Part shown: positions 24,313 through 31,010 of the stretch, in pieces
Layout of the letters: the number at the start of each line of letters is the position of its first letter
Position numbering within the stretch: the first letter of the stretch is position 1
From: an uncultured Oscillibacter sp.
GTDB taxonomy: Bacteria > Bacillota > Clostridia > Oscillospirales > Oscillospiraceae
Assembly (NCBI RefSeq): GCF_947654275.1
Contig: NZ_CANTJS010000025.1
Coordinates: 1 to 38,286 of the forward strand
Direction of reading: 5' to 3'
Length of the DNA: 38,286 nt
The notes under the pieces: generated by a model
Told to the model about the DNA's origin: nothing
The model's database searches: none
What the model saw: only the letters and a program-made list of their open reading frames with translations
Program-made: the position numbers and the translations under genes

Positions 24313-25121
24313 CACTGTGGACTGCCTCCCGCCGCGAACCGGGTGCCGACGTCCTGCCCCTCCACGATACCATAGAGGTCTCCCATCCGCTGCCCGTTGG
24401 TAATCACCATGTCGCACCCGGCGTTCATGGCGATACGGGCGGCGGAGAGCTTCGTCGCCATGCCGCCGGTGCCCCGCCAGGTCCCGGCCCCGCCGGCCAT
24501 TTCCAGAATCTCCGGCGTCAGCTCCGTCACCCGGTGGAGAAGCCGGGCGTCTGGGTGGCTCCGGGGGTCCGCGTCATACAGCCCGTCGATGTCGCTGAAC
24601 AGCACCAGCAGATCCGCCCGGCACAGCTCCGCCACAATGGCGGACAGGGTATCGTTGTCGCCCAGGACCTTGTGGTGGCCGGTCTCGATCTCGGCGGAGG
24701 ATACGGAGTCGTTTTCGTTCACCACCGGGATGATGCCCATTTCCAGCAGACTGGCAAAGGTGTTCCGCAGGTGCTCCGCCCGGAGGGGGTCCTCCACGTC
24801 GTCCCCCGTCAGCAGAATCTGCGCCACGGTGCGGTTGTACTCGGAAAACAGCTTGTCGTAAATGTGCATCATGCGGCACTGGCCCACGGCGGCGGCGGCC
24901 TGCTTCATCCGCAGGGCCCTGGGCCGCTCGTCCAGACCCATCCGGGCCGTGCCTACGGCAATGGCGCCGGATGTCACCAGTATGATCTCGTGTCCGGCGC
25001 CGCTGAGGTCCGACAGAACCCGGACCATCTGCTCCATGCTCCGCAGATTCAGACTGCCGGAGCTGTGGGTGAGGGTGGAGGTGCCCACCTTGACTACAAT
25101 GCGTTGTTTCTGTTCGTTCAC
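24312..25121 (-). CDS. proB: Glutamate 5-kinase, short form without PUA domain
   Basis: First step of proline synthesis: ATP-dependent phosphorylation of glutamate, normally feedback-inhibited by proline. The 269-residue protein holds only the amino-acid kinase domain: VVKVGTSTLTH, LVTSGAIAVG, VVNENDSVSS, LGDNDTLSAIVAEL, LLVLFSDIDGLYDADP and GTGGMATKLSAARIA. The C-terminal PUA domain found in many ProB proteins is missing. The frame is open to 25166, but AGGAGG lies 5 nt before a GTG at 25121, which I take as the start. First gene of the proB-proA-DUF1963-proC group. Confidence 0.95.
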   Translation of the reverse strand: MNEQKQRIVVKVGTSTLTHSSGSLNLRSMEQMVRVLSDLSGAGHEIILVTSGAIAVGTARMGLDERPRALRMKQAAAAVGQCRMMHIYDKLFSEYNRTVAQILLTGDDVEDPLRAEHLRNTFASLLEMGIIPVVNENDSVSSAEIETGHHKVLGDNDTLSAIVAELCRADLLVLFSDIDGLYDADPRSHPDARLLHRVTELTPEILEMAGGAGTWRGTGGMATKLSAARIAMNAGCDMVITNGQRMGDLYGIVEGQDVGTRFAAGGSPQ

Positions 25122-25156
25122 AATTTCCTCCTGCCCCAAGGGCATGATTTGCCCCC

Positions 25157-25185
25157 AGTATAACACGGCAAAGCGGAAAAGGAAA
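25157..25185 (-). promoter_or_regulatory. Candidate proB promoter
   Basis: On the minus strand a -10 TATACT (25157-25162) lies 35 nt upstream of the GTG start. A weak -35 TTTCCT lies 17 bp before it. Only the -10 is convincing. Confidence 0.5.
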
Positions 25186-25258
25186 GACCGGAGAGGGAAA
25201 GTCCCTTGTAAGGAAAGTGTTGCTGGGATATAACTTCGGCAGTTTCTACAAAAGCATA

Positions 25259-25288
25259 TTGATATATATAGAAACTATCTGCTATAAT
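25259..25288 (+). promoter_or_regulatory. Sigma-A type promoter of the DUF6144-like gene
   Basis: TTGATA (25259-25264) and a perfect TATAAT (25283-25288) are separated by 18 bp, 34 nt before the start codon. Surrounding DNA is AT-rich, unlike the proline genes beside it. Confidence 0.72.
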
Positions 25289-25322
25289 CAATTCGGCAAA
25301 TTGGGATTTAAGGGGAAAGAAT

Positions 25323-25901
25323 ATGAAAAATTTTTCTATGCCAGAGCATGTTTCTCCGACATTAGAAATAGATGAATTGATGAGGTTGAAACATAGTTTG
25401 GAAAAAAATATATCAAGGGAAGCTGCAGAAAGCATACTAAAAGAAATTCCATTATCTGTAAATTCAACGCCGGACATTCGAGCTGCGTGGGTAGAAAAGC
25501 TATCTGCTATTCTTGAAAATAGATTTGATAAGGAAACGGTAAAAAACATTCGCCGAGAGTGCTATTGTAATGAAAATGGCAGGTTAGAAGATACAGCAAA
25601 TAGCTTGAAACAGCTCTATCTCTCTTTAGATAAGGATTTGCATAGATTTGTCAATGCTTTGAATGAAAATGGTGCCGGTTGGTTTATTAAAGATAATCAA
25701 TTGTATACAAAAATGTTTTCTTGTGAATGTCCTATGTTAGAAAGAGCAAAAAATTCAAATTCATTAACATGGTGTCACTGCACTGCTGGATATAACAAAA
25801 AATTATTTGAGATTGTTTTTGAGAAACCTGTCGATGTAGAAATTGTGCAAAGCATACGGCAAGGATTTGATTTTTGCCTTTTAAGAATTACAGTTCAATA
25901 A
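25323..25901 (+). CDS. Cysteine-rich protein of unknown function, DUF6144-like
   Basis: This 192-residue protein has an N-terminal helical half (residues 1-95) and a Cys-rich C-terminal half: RRECYC (74-79), FSCECPMLERA, LTWCHCTAGYNKKLFEIVF and DFCLLRITV at the end. The pattern resembles DUF6144 proteins as I recall them; that match is from memory and moderate. The paired cysteines suggest metal or cluster binding. AAGGGGAAAG precedes the ATG, and a consensus promoter is just upstream. Base composition is strikingly AT-rich compared with flanking genes, so it was probably acquired by transfer, together with the mobile-element scar that follows. Confidence 0.65.
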   Translation: MKNFSMPEHVSPTLEIDELMRLKHSLEKNISREAAESILKEIPLSVNSTPDIRAAWVEKLSAILENRFDKETVKNIRRECYCNENGRLEDTANSLKQLYLSLDKDLHRFVNALNENGAGWFIKDNQLYTKMFSCECPMLERAKNSNSLTWCHCTAGYNKKLFEIVFEKPVDVEIVQSIRQGFDFCLLRITVQ

Positions 25902-26310
25902 ATTCCGATTTATCGGACAGTCATCCATCAACAGGGGATTGCCCGCTTTGGATATTTTGACGCGCGGTTTGACGAAGCGGCTTTTCGTAACACCAATCTG
26001 AAAAGGGATGAGGGAAAAAGGCATGCCCGTCTCATAAACTGACAACTTGCACAAACAGTTGTCGGTCAAGTGCCTGTTTAAACTACGGAGAACGCAAGAA
26101 AAGGAAATATCTGGATTTCGAAGCCCAGATTTGGAGCGTTTGTTCCATATTCCTGTGCGGAATTACATTTGTGCATAGGGGCTCTGGTGGTATATCTTCC
26201 AGAGCCGCCTGCTATTGAGCACAGGCGGAAGCTGGCGGACAAGAAAAAGGCCCTCTATGCCGAGTACCGGCAGGCCCAGCGGGATATGCGGCAAGCCGTG
26301 AAGGCATAAA
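25902..26310 (+). pseudogene. Degenerate mobile-element scar with relaxase C-terminal remnant
   Basis: No intact gene is present. 26214-26309 reads IEHRRKLADKKKALYAEY... and ends QAVKA then a stop, which resembles the Lys/Arg-rich C-terminus of relaxase/mobilisation proteins of clostridial integrative elements. It is GC-rich inside an AT-rich block. Upstream, a second open fragment at 25905-26042 (GIARFGYFDARFDEAAFRNT and further) has no start and is unrecognised. Hairpins occur at 26041-26063 (GACAACT/AGTTGTC) and 26180-26206 (GGCTCTGG/CCAGAGCC). Together they look like the remains of an excised or decayed element. Confidence 0.6.
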
Positions 26311-26319
26311 ATAAGCAGC

Positions 26320-26348
26320 TGGAAATATTCCATGAGATATGATATAAT
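26320..26348 (+). promoter_or_regulatory. Promoter of the 306-residue membrane protein gene
   Basis: A perfect -10 TATAAT (26343-26348) has TGGAAA (26320-26325) 17 bp upstream as a partial -35. It lies about 50 nt before the start. Confidence 0.55.
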
Positions 26349-26401
26349 ACAGAAAACAGTAAAGGCTTTTGAACAACTCAAAAAATGGGATGTGAGCAGT
26401 T

Positions 26402-27322
26402 TTGATTGAGGCATTGGCAGTAATTTCTGTTTTTGCACTTATTTCAGGTATTTTCTTGATTAGGCTTTTTATTGGAGAGAAATTTTTTTTGGGTCGAAAA
26501 TATTTAAGTCAAGGGTATCAGATTTTGCTGTCACGGAGATTTGACGCATACATAATGGACACATTAGCTGTGTGTTTTGCAAGTCCATTTCTTTTCATCC
26601 CGCTGTTCTTCGGAAAATCTGTCTTGTGTGATATGGGAAAAGTAACGATATATCCAATGTTGATTTTATTGGCGGTGACTTTCCTATGCGGGCGGCTACT
26701 TGAAAAAAGCTGCGTTTTCTATAATGAGCAAGGGTTATTGATTTCAAAACCGTTCCGGCGTCTCTCATCCGTTCAATGGAGTGAGATTAAAGACATACAA
26801 AAGAGGTATACAACTGCACAACTTTACAATGTGCTTGATCAAAACGGACAACGTCTGGCGTGGTTTCCTCTGAACCTTAAAACTCAACCTTTTCTTGAAT
26901 TAGCCCAAAAGAATGGCATTTCCATTTGCATATCTAAAGAAGATAGTATAGTATTGCATACTTCAAACAAAAAACTGAATGGCACTTTAGGCAGTTGGGA
27001 TGCTGTACTTGCTCAGTCTGTCTATTCCCAAAATGATATAGCAGCTTTTGTTCAATTTCAAAATTTTAGCGTAGTTTTATTTTTGGACAAACGGCTGAAT
27101 GAAAACAATGTAATTGCAATCAATCAGGATGGAACAATACGCTGGAAAATTTCAGACATCATTAAGCAAACGGGGCCTATTCCCTATGTTGCCTTGAAAC
27201 GTGAAAGTGAAAAAACAATCAGCGTTATGGCAGTTATAAGCCATCAGTACCACCGCATCATTTATGAAATTGATGTCTATGAACAAAAGGTTGTTCGTCA
27301 ACAACCCGATTTCGCTTGCTGA
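26402..27322 (+). CDS. Membrane protein with PH-like cytoplasmic domain, unknown function
   Basis: This 306-residue protein has three likely TM segments: about 3-25 (ALAVISVFALISGIFLIRLF), 52-70 (TLAVCFASPFLFIPLFFG) and 80-100. Next comes a segment like a bacterial PH domain (FYNEQGLLISKPFRRLSSVQ, then WSEIKDIQKRY and LAWFPLNLKTQPFLELAQ). From about 195 onward, beta-strand-rich sequence with VVLFLDKRLNENNVIAIN and DGTIRWKISD hints at part of a propeller. The start is a TTG with only a weak GGGATGTG upstream, so the N-terminus is uncertain. It is AT-rich like the DUF6144-like gene and likely part of the same imported block. No function can be assigned. Confidence 0.6.
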   Translation: MIEALAVISVFALISGIFLIRLFIGEKFFLGRKYLSQGYQILLSRRFDAYIMDTLAVCFASPFLFIPLFFGKSVLCDMGKVTIYPMLILLAVTFLCGRLLEKSCVFYNEQGLLISKPFRRLSSVQWSEIKDIQKRYTTAQLYNVLDQNGQRLAWFPLNLKTQPFLELAQKNGISICISKEDSIVLHTSNKKLNGTLGSWDAVLAQSVYSQNDIAAFVQFQNFSVVLFLDKRLNENNVIAINQDGTIRWKISDIIKQTGPIPYVALKRESEKTISVMAVISHQYHRIIYEIDVYEQKVVRQQPDFAC

Positions 27323-27357
27323 ATTTAATAGAAGTTTGGGGAAAATGTCCCAAAGCT

Positions 27358-27385
27358 GGGGCGGTACTTTTCACAGTGCCGCCCC
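27358..27385. terminator. GC hairpin between convergent genes
   Basis: GGGGCGGTAC (27358-27367) pairs with GTGCCGCCCC (27376-27385), 9 Watson-Crick pairs plus one mismatch or wobble, with an 8-nt loop. It lies where the plus-strand membrane gene and the minus-strand 105-residue gene converge. The latter's last codons run into it. Confidence 0.6.
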
Positions 27386-27688
27386 TGAATTGGATGGATT
27401 CATGTCGGATTCATGCATAAGACTGTTCCAATCAATCCGAGCACACCATTTGACATGCCTCCACGCCGGATACCTCTTTAAGTCATATTTTATGGCCGTG
27501 CCTTCAAAAATCAGGTTGTCAGTTTCTCCGCCGGGGGCCGCATCATCGGAATAGAGGCTGACAGGCATTCCTTCATAAAATGTAAGTATGCCGCCGGAGC
27601 TGTCAGCCTTGGCATCGTCCTTTGACAGCAATACGATGTCATCCGTAACCATTTCGTTTAAATCAACATAAACCCGTGGTTTTTCCAT
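27371..27688 (-). CDS. Conserved-looking 105-residue soluble protein, unknown function
   Basis: The protein begins MEKPRVYVDLNEMVTDDIVL. It contains an acidic core with ILTFYEGMPVSLYSDD, GGETDNLIFEGTAIKYDL and YPAWRHVKWCARID. I recall similar short proteins scattered in clostridial genomes and mobile elements, but know no function. AAGGAG lies 9 nt before the ATG. It ends inside a GC hairpin, so its last residues (SNSGAAL) may be a read-through of that structure. It lies downstream of the activase-related gene on the same strand (51-nt gap) and may be transcribed with it. Confidence 0.6.
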   Translation of the reverse strand: MEKPRVYVDLNEMVTDDIVLLSKDDAKADSSGGILTFYEGMPVSLYSDDAAPGGETDNLIFEGTAIKYDLKRYPAWRHVKWCARIDWNSLMHESDMNPSNSGAAL

Positions 27689-27739
27689 CTTCCAAAACTC
27701 CTTATGCGGGACGGTTCATCCGTCCCGCGCCTGCGTTTC

Positions 27740-28906
27740 TCAGAGCTCCGTGTCCAGCAGCATCCGGACCCGGTTCCACACCGTGCCCTCCCGGGTGGAG
27801 GCGTCATAATCCACCCCTACGACCAGCCCCTCCGGCAGCGCCCGCTGCAGCCGGGCATAGACGCCCCTTGCGTAGATATGTCCCGGCAGGCACCCGAAGG
27901 GCATGGCCGCCAGGACCTTCCGGTAGCCCGCCCGGACCCAGGCGGCGGCCTCCGCGGACAGCAGCCACCCGCAGCCCAGGGCGCAGCCGGAGGGAAGGGC
28001 CATGGCTTTCACCTCCGGATAGGGCGGCAGGACGTCAAAGCCTCCCGCCCGCAAAATCTCAATAAATTTCCGCTGAAAGCCCAGGGCCCAGGCCATGAGG
28101 GCTTTCCCGCCCAGCCGAATCAGAAGAGGGCTCTCTTCCAGGTGGGTATCCATATAATAGAGGGCGTACCAGCTCAGGCCGTTGACCCCCACGGCGCAGC
28201 CCTGCCGCTCCAGACAGGTCTCCAGATCCCAGTTGCCCAGATGACAATATTTGGTATACAGTTCCCCTACAACGGCCACCTTCTGCACGGGACGCGCGTC
28301 CCTGGGCACCGCCTGGAAATCCGCCGCCATCTCCCGGCAGCGGCGAAGAACCGCCGGGGGCAGCAGATTCCGGCCTGTCTCCAGCTCCCGGGAGAGCCGG
28401 GCGGTCCAGCGCTGAATCAGGGCATCGGTCTCGCCGGGGCGGGTTTCGCAGGGGCGGACCTGATGTTCCATCAGCATCAGGGCGTCCCCCCAGAAGACCG
28501 CCGCCAGGGCCCGGAGGGCCATGCCTGCCCCCAGAGGCAGGGCGTTTTCCCGGTCCAGTCCCCGGGTGTTCAGGCTCAGCAGGGCCACCTGAGAAAAGCC
28601 CTCCCGGTCCAGCACCGGACGCAGGAGGCGGATCAGGCAGGACCCCCGGCAGGCGTCGGCGGCCTGGGAAATCAGAACGGCGGTGCGCTCCGGGGCGTAC
28701 CGCCCGGACCGCAGGGCGTGAAGCACCTGGCCGGCAATGAGGTGGAAGGGGTAACAGAGGTCGTTGTGCAGGTATTTCAGACCCAGTTCCTCGGCGCTCT
28801 CCTCCAGCACCACGGCGTGAAAGCGCCGGGACTCAAAGGCCCAGCGAAGCAGCGGCCAGTGATGGTCCAGCAGGGCGGGAATCAGCAGCGTTTTCCGGGC
28901 AGACAC
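27740..28906 (-). CDS. Acyl-CoA dehydratase activase-related protein, stand-alone C-terminal half
   Basis: This 388-residue protein matches the second half of the large 2-hydroxyacyl-CoA dehydratase activase-related (DUF2229-containing) proteins. It has LLIPALLDHHWPLLRWAF at the start, then NDLCYPFHLIAGQVLHAL, ACRGSCLIRLLRPVLDREGF, VAVVGELYTKYCHLGNWDLE, and MPFGCLPGHIYARGVYARLQ. A DYD then precedes WNRVRMLL at the end. Cysteines in CYP, CRGSC and FGCLPGH are those thought to hold a [4Fe-4S] cluster. Family members normally carry an N-terminal BcrA/BadF-type ATPase; none is encoded beside it here. GTG is the start with AAAGGAGG 6 nt upstream. Its client enzyme is unknown. Confidence 0.83.
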   Translation of the reverse strand: MSARKTLLIPALLDHHWPLLRWAFESRRFHAVVLEESAEELGLKYLHNDLCYPFHLIAGQVLHALRSGRYAPERTAVLISQAADACRGSCLIRLLRPVLDREGFSQVALLSLNTRGLDRENALPLGAGMALRALAAVFWGDALMLMEHQVRPCETRPGETDALIQRWTARLSRELETGRNLLPPAVLRRCREMAADFQAVPRDARPVQKVAVVGELYTKYCHLGNWDLETCLERQGCAVGVNGLSWYALYYMDTHLEESPLLIRLGGKALMAWALGFQRKFIEILRAGGFDVLPPYPEVKAMALPSGCALGCGWLLSAEAAAWVRAGYRKVLAAMPFGCLPGHIYARGVYARLQRALPEGLVVGVDYDASTREGTVWNRVRMLLDTEL

Positions 28907-29142
28907 GGCGGGCCTCCTTTCCGGGGGGCGTTCGGATATCCCGGCGCAGGCCGGGAGGGAAACGGGCGTCTCCCCCTGATTTTCACGGGCTTATTATACC
29001 CCTCCGCTCCAGGCGCTGTCCAGCCGGAGGGGGGAAACATGGACATTTTCTATAAACCGGGCAAAATCATCGGATTGTTCCTTGTATATTCCGTCAAAAT
29101 GTGCTACAATCATTTTTACTAAGAGATAAGGAGGACTCCACT
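28907..29142. promoter_or_regulatory. Divergent promoter region
   Basis: For the minus-strand activase-related gene: TGGACA (-35, 29017-29022) and TATAAT (-10, 28993-28998) with 18 bp between. Its leader holds the perfect 6-bp stem CCCGGC/GCCGGG (28940-28955). For the plus-strand metallo-beta-lactamase gene: TTGTAT (29082-29087) and TACAAT (29105-29110) with 17 bp between. The two core promoters are back to back and about 60 bp apart. Confidence 0.75.
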
Positions 29143-30744
29143 ATGAAGCTCAGCTTTTACGGCGCGGACCAGTGTGTCACAGGCAGCTGCCACTGTCTGG
29201 AGATCAACGGCAAGCGCATTTTGATCGACTGCGGCCTTCAACAGGGCCGGGACGAGGTATCCAACGGCGAATTCCCCTTCGCCGCCAACACCATTGACTA
29301 TGTTCTGGTGACCCACGCCCACATCGACCACTCCGGCCGGATTCCCATGCTGGTGAAGCAGGGCTTCCAGGGGCGCATCCTCACCACCCGCCTCACCGCC
29401 CAGCTGCTGGAAATCATGCTGCTGGACTCCGCCCACATTCAGGAGCAGGAAGCGGAGTGGAGAAACCGCAAGGGCGAGCGCTCCGGCGCGCCCAAGACAG
29501 AGCCGCTCTATACCGTGGAGGACGCGGAGCAGGTCCAGCAGTACATGACCACCTGCGAATACGGCCAGTTTGTGGAGCTCTGCGAGGGCGTGACGGTGGA
29601 ATTCGTGGACGCGGGGCATCTGCTGGGCTCCGCCTGCATCGCGATGGACCTGACGGAAAACGGCGTGAAAAAGAGCATCATCTTCTCCGGCGACCTGGGC
29701 AACGTGAACCAGCCCATCATCCGGGACCCCGTCCATTTCCGGGGGGCGGACTATGTGGTGATGGAATCCACCTACGGCGACCGGAACCACACCGGCGTGT
29801 GGAACTACTCTGCGGACCTGGCCCGCATCATCGACGACACCATGGCCCGGGGCGGCAATATCATCATCCCCTCCTTTGCCGTGGGGCGGACTCAGGAACT
29901 GCTGTACTTCATCCGAGAAATCAAGGAGCAGGGACTGGTGAAGTCCATTCCGGACTTTGCCGTGTATATCGACTCGCCTCTTGCCCGGCGGGCTACCGCC
30001 ATTTTTGACAGCGACCTCCGGGGCTATATGGACCTGGAGGCGGTGCAGCTGGTGCGGAAGGGGACGAAAATGTTCCAGTTCCCCAACCTGCACATCACCG
30101 AAACCAGCGAGGAGTCCAAGGAGCTGAACATGGACCCCACGCCCAAGGTCATTATCTCCGCCTCCGGCATGTGCGACGCGGGCCGCATCCGCCACCACCT
30201 GAAGCACAACCTGTGGCGGCCGGAATGCACCATTCTGTTCGTGGGCTATCAGGGTGAGGGCACCCTGGGCCGGAGCCTTCTGGAGGGGGCCAGGAGCGTG
30301 AAGCTCTTCGGTGAGGAAATCGCCGTCCAGGCCCATCTGGAGAACTTCCAGGGCCTCAGCTCCCACGCGGACCGGGATCATCTGCTGGAGTGGATCGGAG
30401 AGTTCCAGGCCCCCAAGCCCCAGCAGGTCTTTGTGGTCCACGGCGACCGGGAGGTGGCTCCCTTCTTCGCGCAGGCCCTGGTGAACATGGGCATTCCCGC
30501 CCACGCTCCTCAGTATACCGAGGTCTACGACCTGGCCAACAATGCCCTGCTGGAACGGGGCTATCTCCCCGAGCGGAAGGTAAAGGTGGTCAGCGGCTCC
30601 AAGCTGAGCCCGGCATACGAGCGTCTGGTCTCCGTGGGCAACATGCTCAACGAGTCCATCCGCCGCAGCAAGGGCCGGGACAACAAATCCCTTGCCAAAT
30701 TTGCCGACCAGCTGCGCCAGCTGCTTGAAAAGTGGGAAATGTAA
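29143..30744 (+). CDS. Beta-CASP family metallo-beta-lactamase (predicted ribonuclease)
   Basis: This 533-residue protein is an RNase J/CPSF73-like beta-CASP enzyme. Metal ligands are in HAHIDH (His58, His60, Asp62, His63), AGHLLGSAC, SGDLG and the late GLSSHADRDHLLEWI. The beta-CASP insert contains SFAVGRTQELLYFI, PKVIISASGMCDAGRIRHHL and GYQGEGTLGRSL. It probably acts in RNA processing in the cytoplasm. The frame extends upstream, but AAGGAGG 8 nt before the ATG at 29143 fixes the start. It has its own promoter and is followed by several hairpins, so it is likely monocistronic. Confidence 0.93.
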   Translation: MKLSFYGADQCVTGSCHCLEINGKRILIDCGLQQGRDEVSNGEFPFAANTIDYVLVTHAHIDHSGRIPMLVKQGFQGRILTTRLTAQLLEIMLLDSAHIQEQEAEWRNRKGERSGAPKTEPLYTVEDAEQVQQYMTTCEYGQFVELCEGVTVEFVDAGHLLGSACIAMDLTENGVKKSIIFSGDLGNVNQPIIRDPVHFRGADYVVMESTYGDRNHTGVWNYSADLARIIDDTMARGGNIIIPSFAVGRTQELLYFIREIKEQGLVKSIPDFAVYIDSPLARRATAIFDSDLRGYMDLEAVQLVRKGTKMFQFPNLHITETSEESKELNMDPTPKVIISASGMCDAGRIRHHLKHNLWRPECTILFVGYQGEGTLGRSLLEGARSVKLFGEEIAVQAHLENFQGLSSHADRDHLLEWIGEFQAPKPQQVFVVHGDREVAPFFAQALVNMGIPAHAPQYTEVYDLANNALLERGYLPERKVKVVSGSKLSPAYERLVSVGNMLNESIRRSKGRDNKSLAKFADQLRQLLEKWEM

Positions 30745-31010
30745 TGGTATGATAGGCAGAGCGGAAAGTGCGCGGAAAAAGCCCCTAGACCGGGGGCTCG
30801 GCCTGCCGAAGCCGTCTTTTCCACAGGCTGAGCAATCTTTCATGCCCTCGTAAAGCCTTGAAATCCTATGGACCGAAAGCGAAAGGAACCCCCTGACGGG
30901 TTCCTTTCGCGGCTTTCTTCCGCCCCGAAAAAGAAGAAACCCCCGCGAAACCGGCCGTCTCAAGGGCCCTTGCGGGGATTTTGGAAACACACAGAAAGGA
31001 ACTCCATTTT
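30745..31010. other. Intergenic region before rlmD
   Basis: 266 bp without a supported gene. It contains the hairpins described at 30879-30910 and 30941-30977, plus a short AGCCCC/GGGGCT stem near 30779-30797. I could not pick out a convincing rlmD promoter. Confidence 0.45.
30879..30910 (+). terminator. Hairpin in the metallo-beta-lactamase to rlmD gap
   Basis: GCGAAAGGAACCC (30879-30891) and GGGTTCCTTTCGC (30898-30910) form a perfect 13-bp stem with a 6-nt loop, followed by GGCTTTCTTCC. A second, weaker stem CCCCGC/GCGGGG (30941-30977) is followed by ATTTT. One or both probably end the upstream transcript. Confidence 0.7.

Noticed and set aside
24056..24373. 105-codon minus-strand frame in the proB-proA gap
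   Set aside because: It starts inside proB and runs through a 16-bp repeat that cannot encode a protein repeat. The hydrophobic end has no start of its own.
28921..28990. Riboswitch upstream of the activase-related gene
   Set aside because: Only one short stem is visible and no known riboswitch core could be matched.
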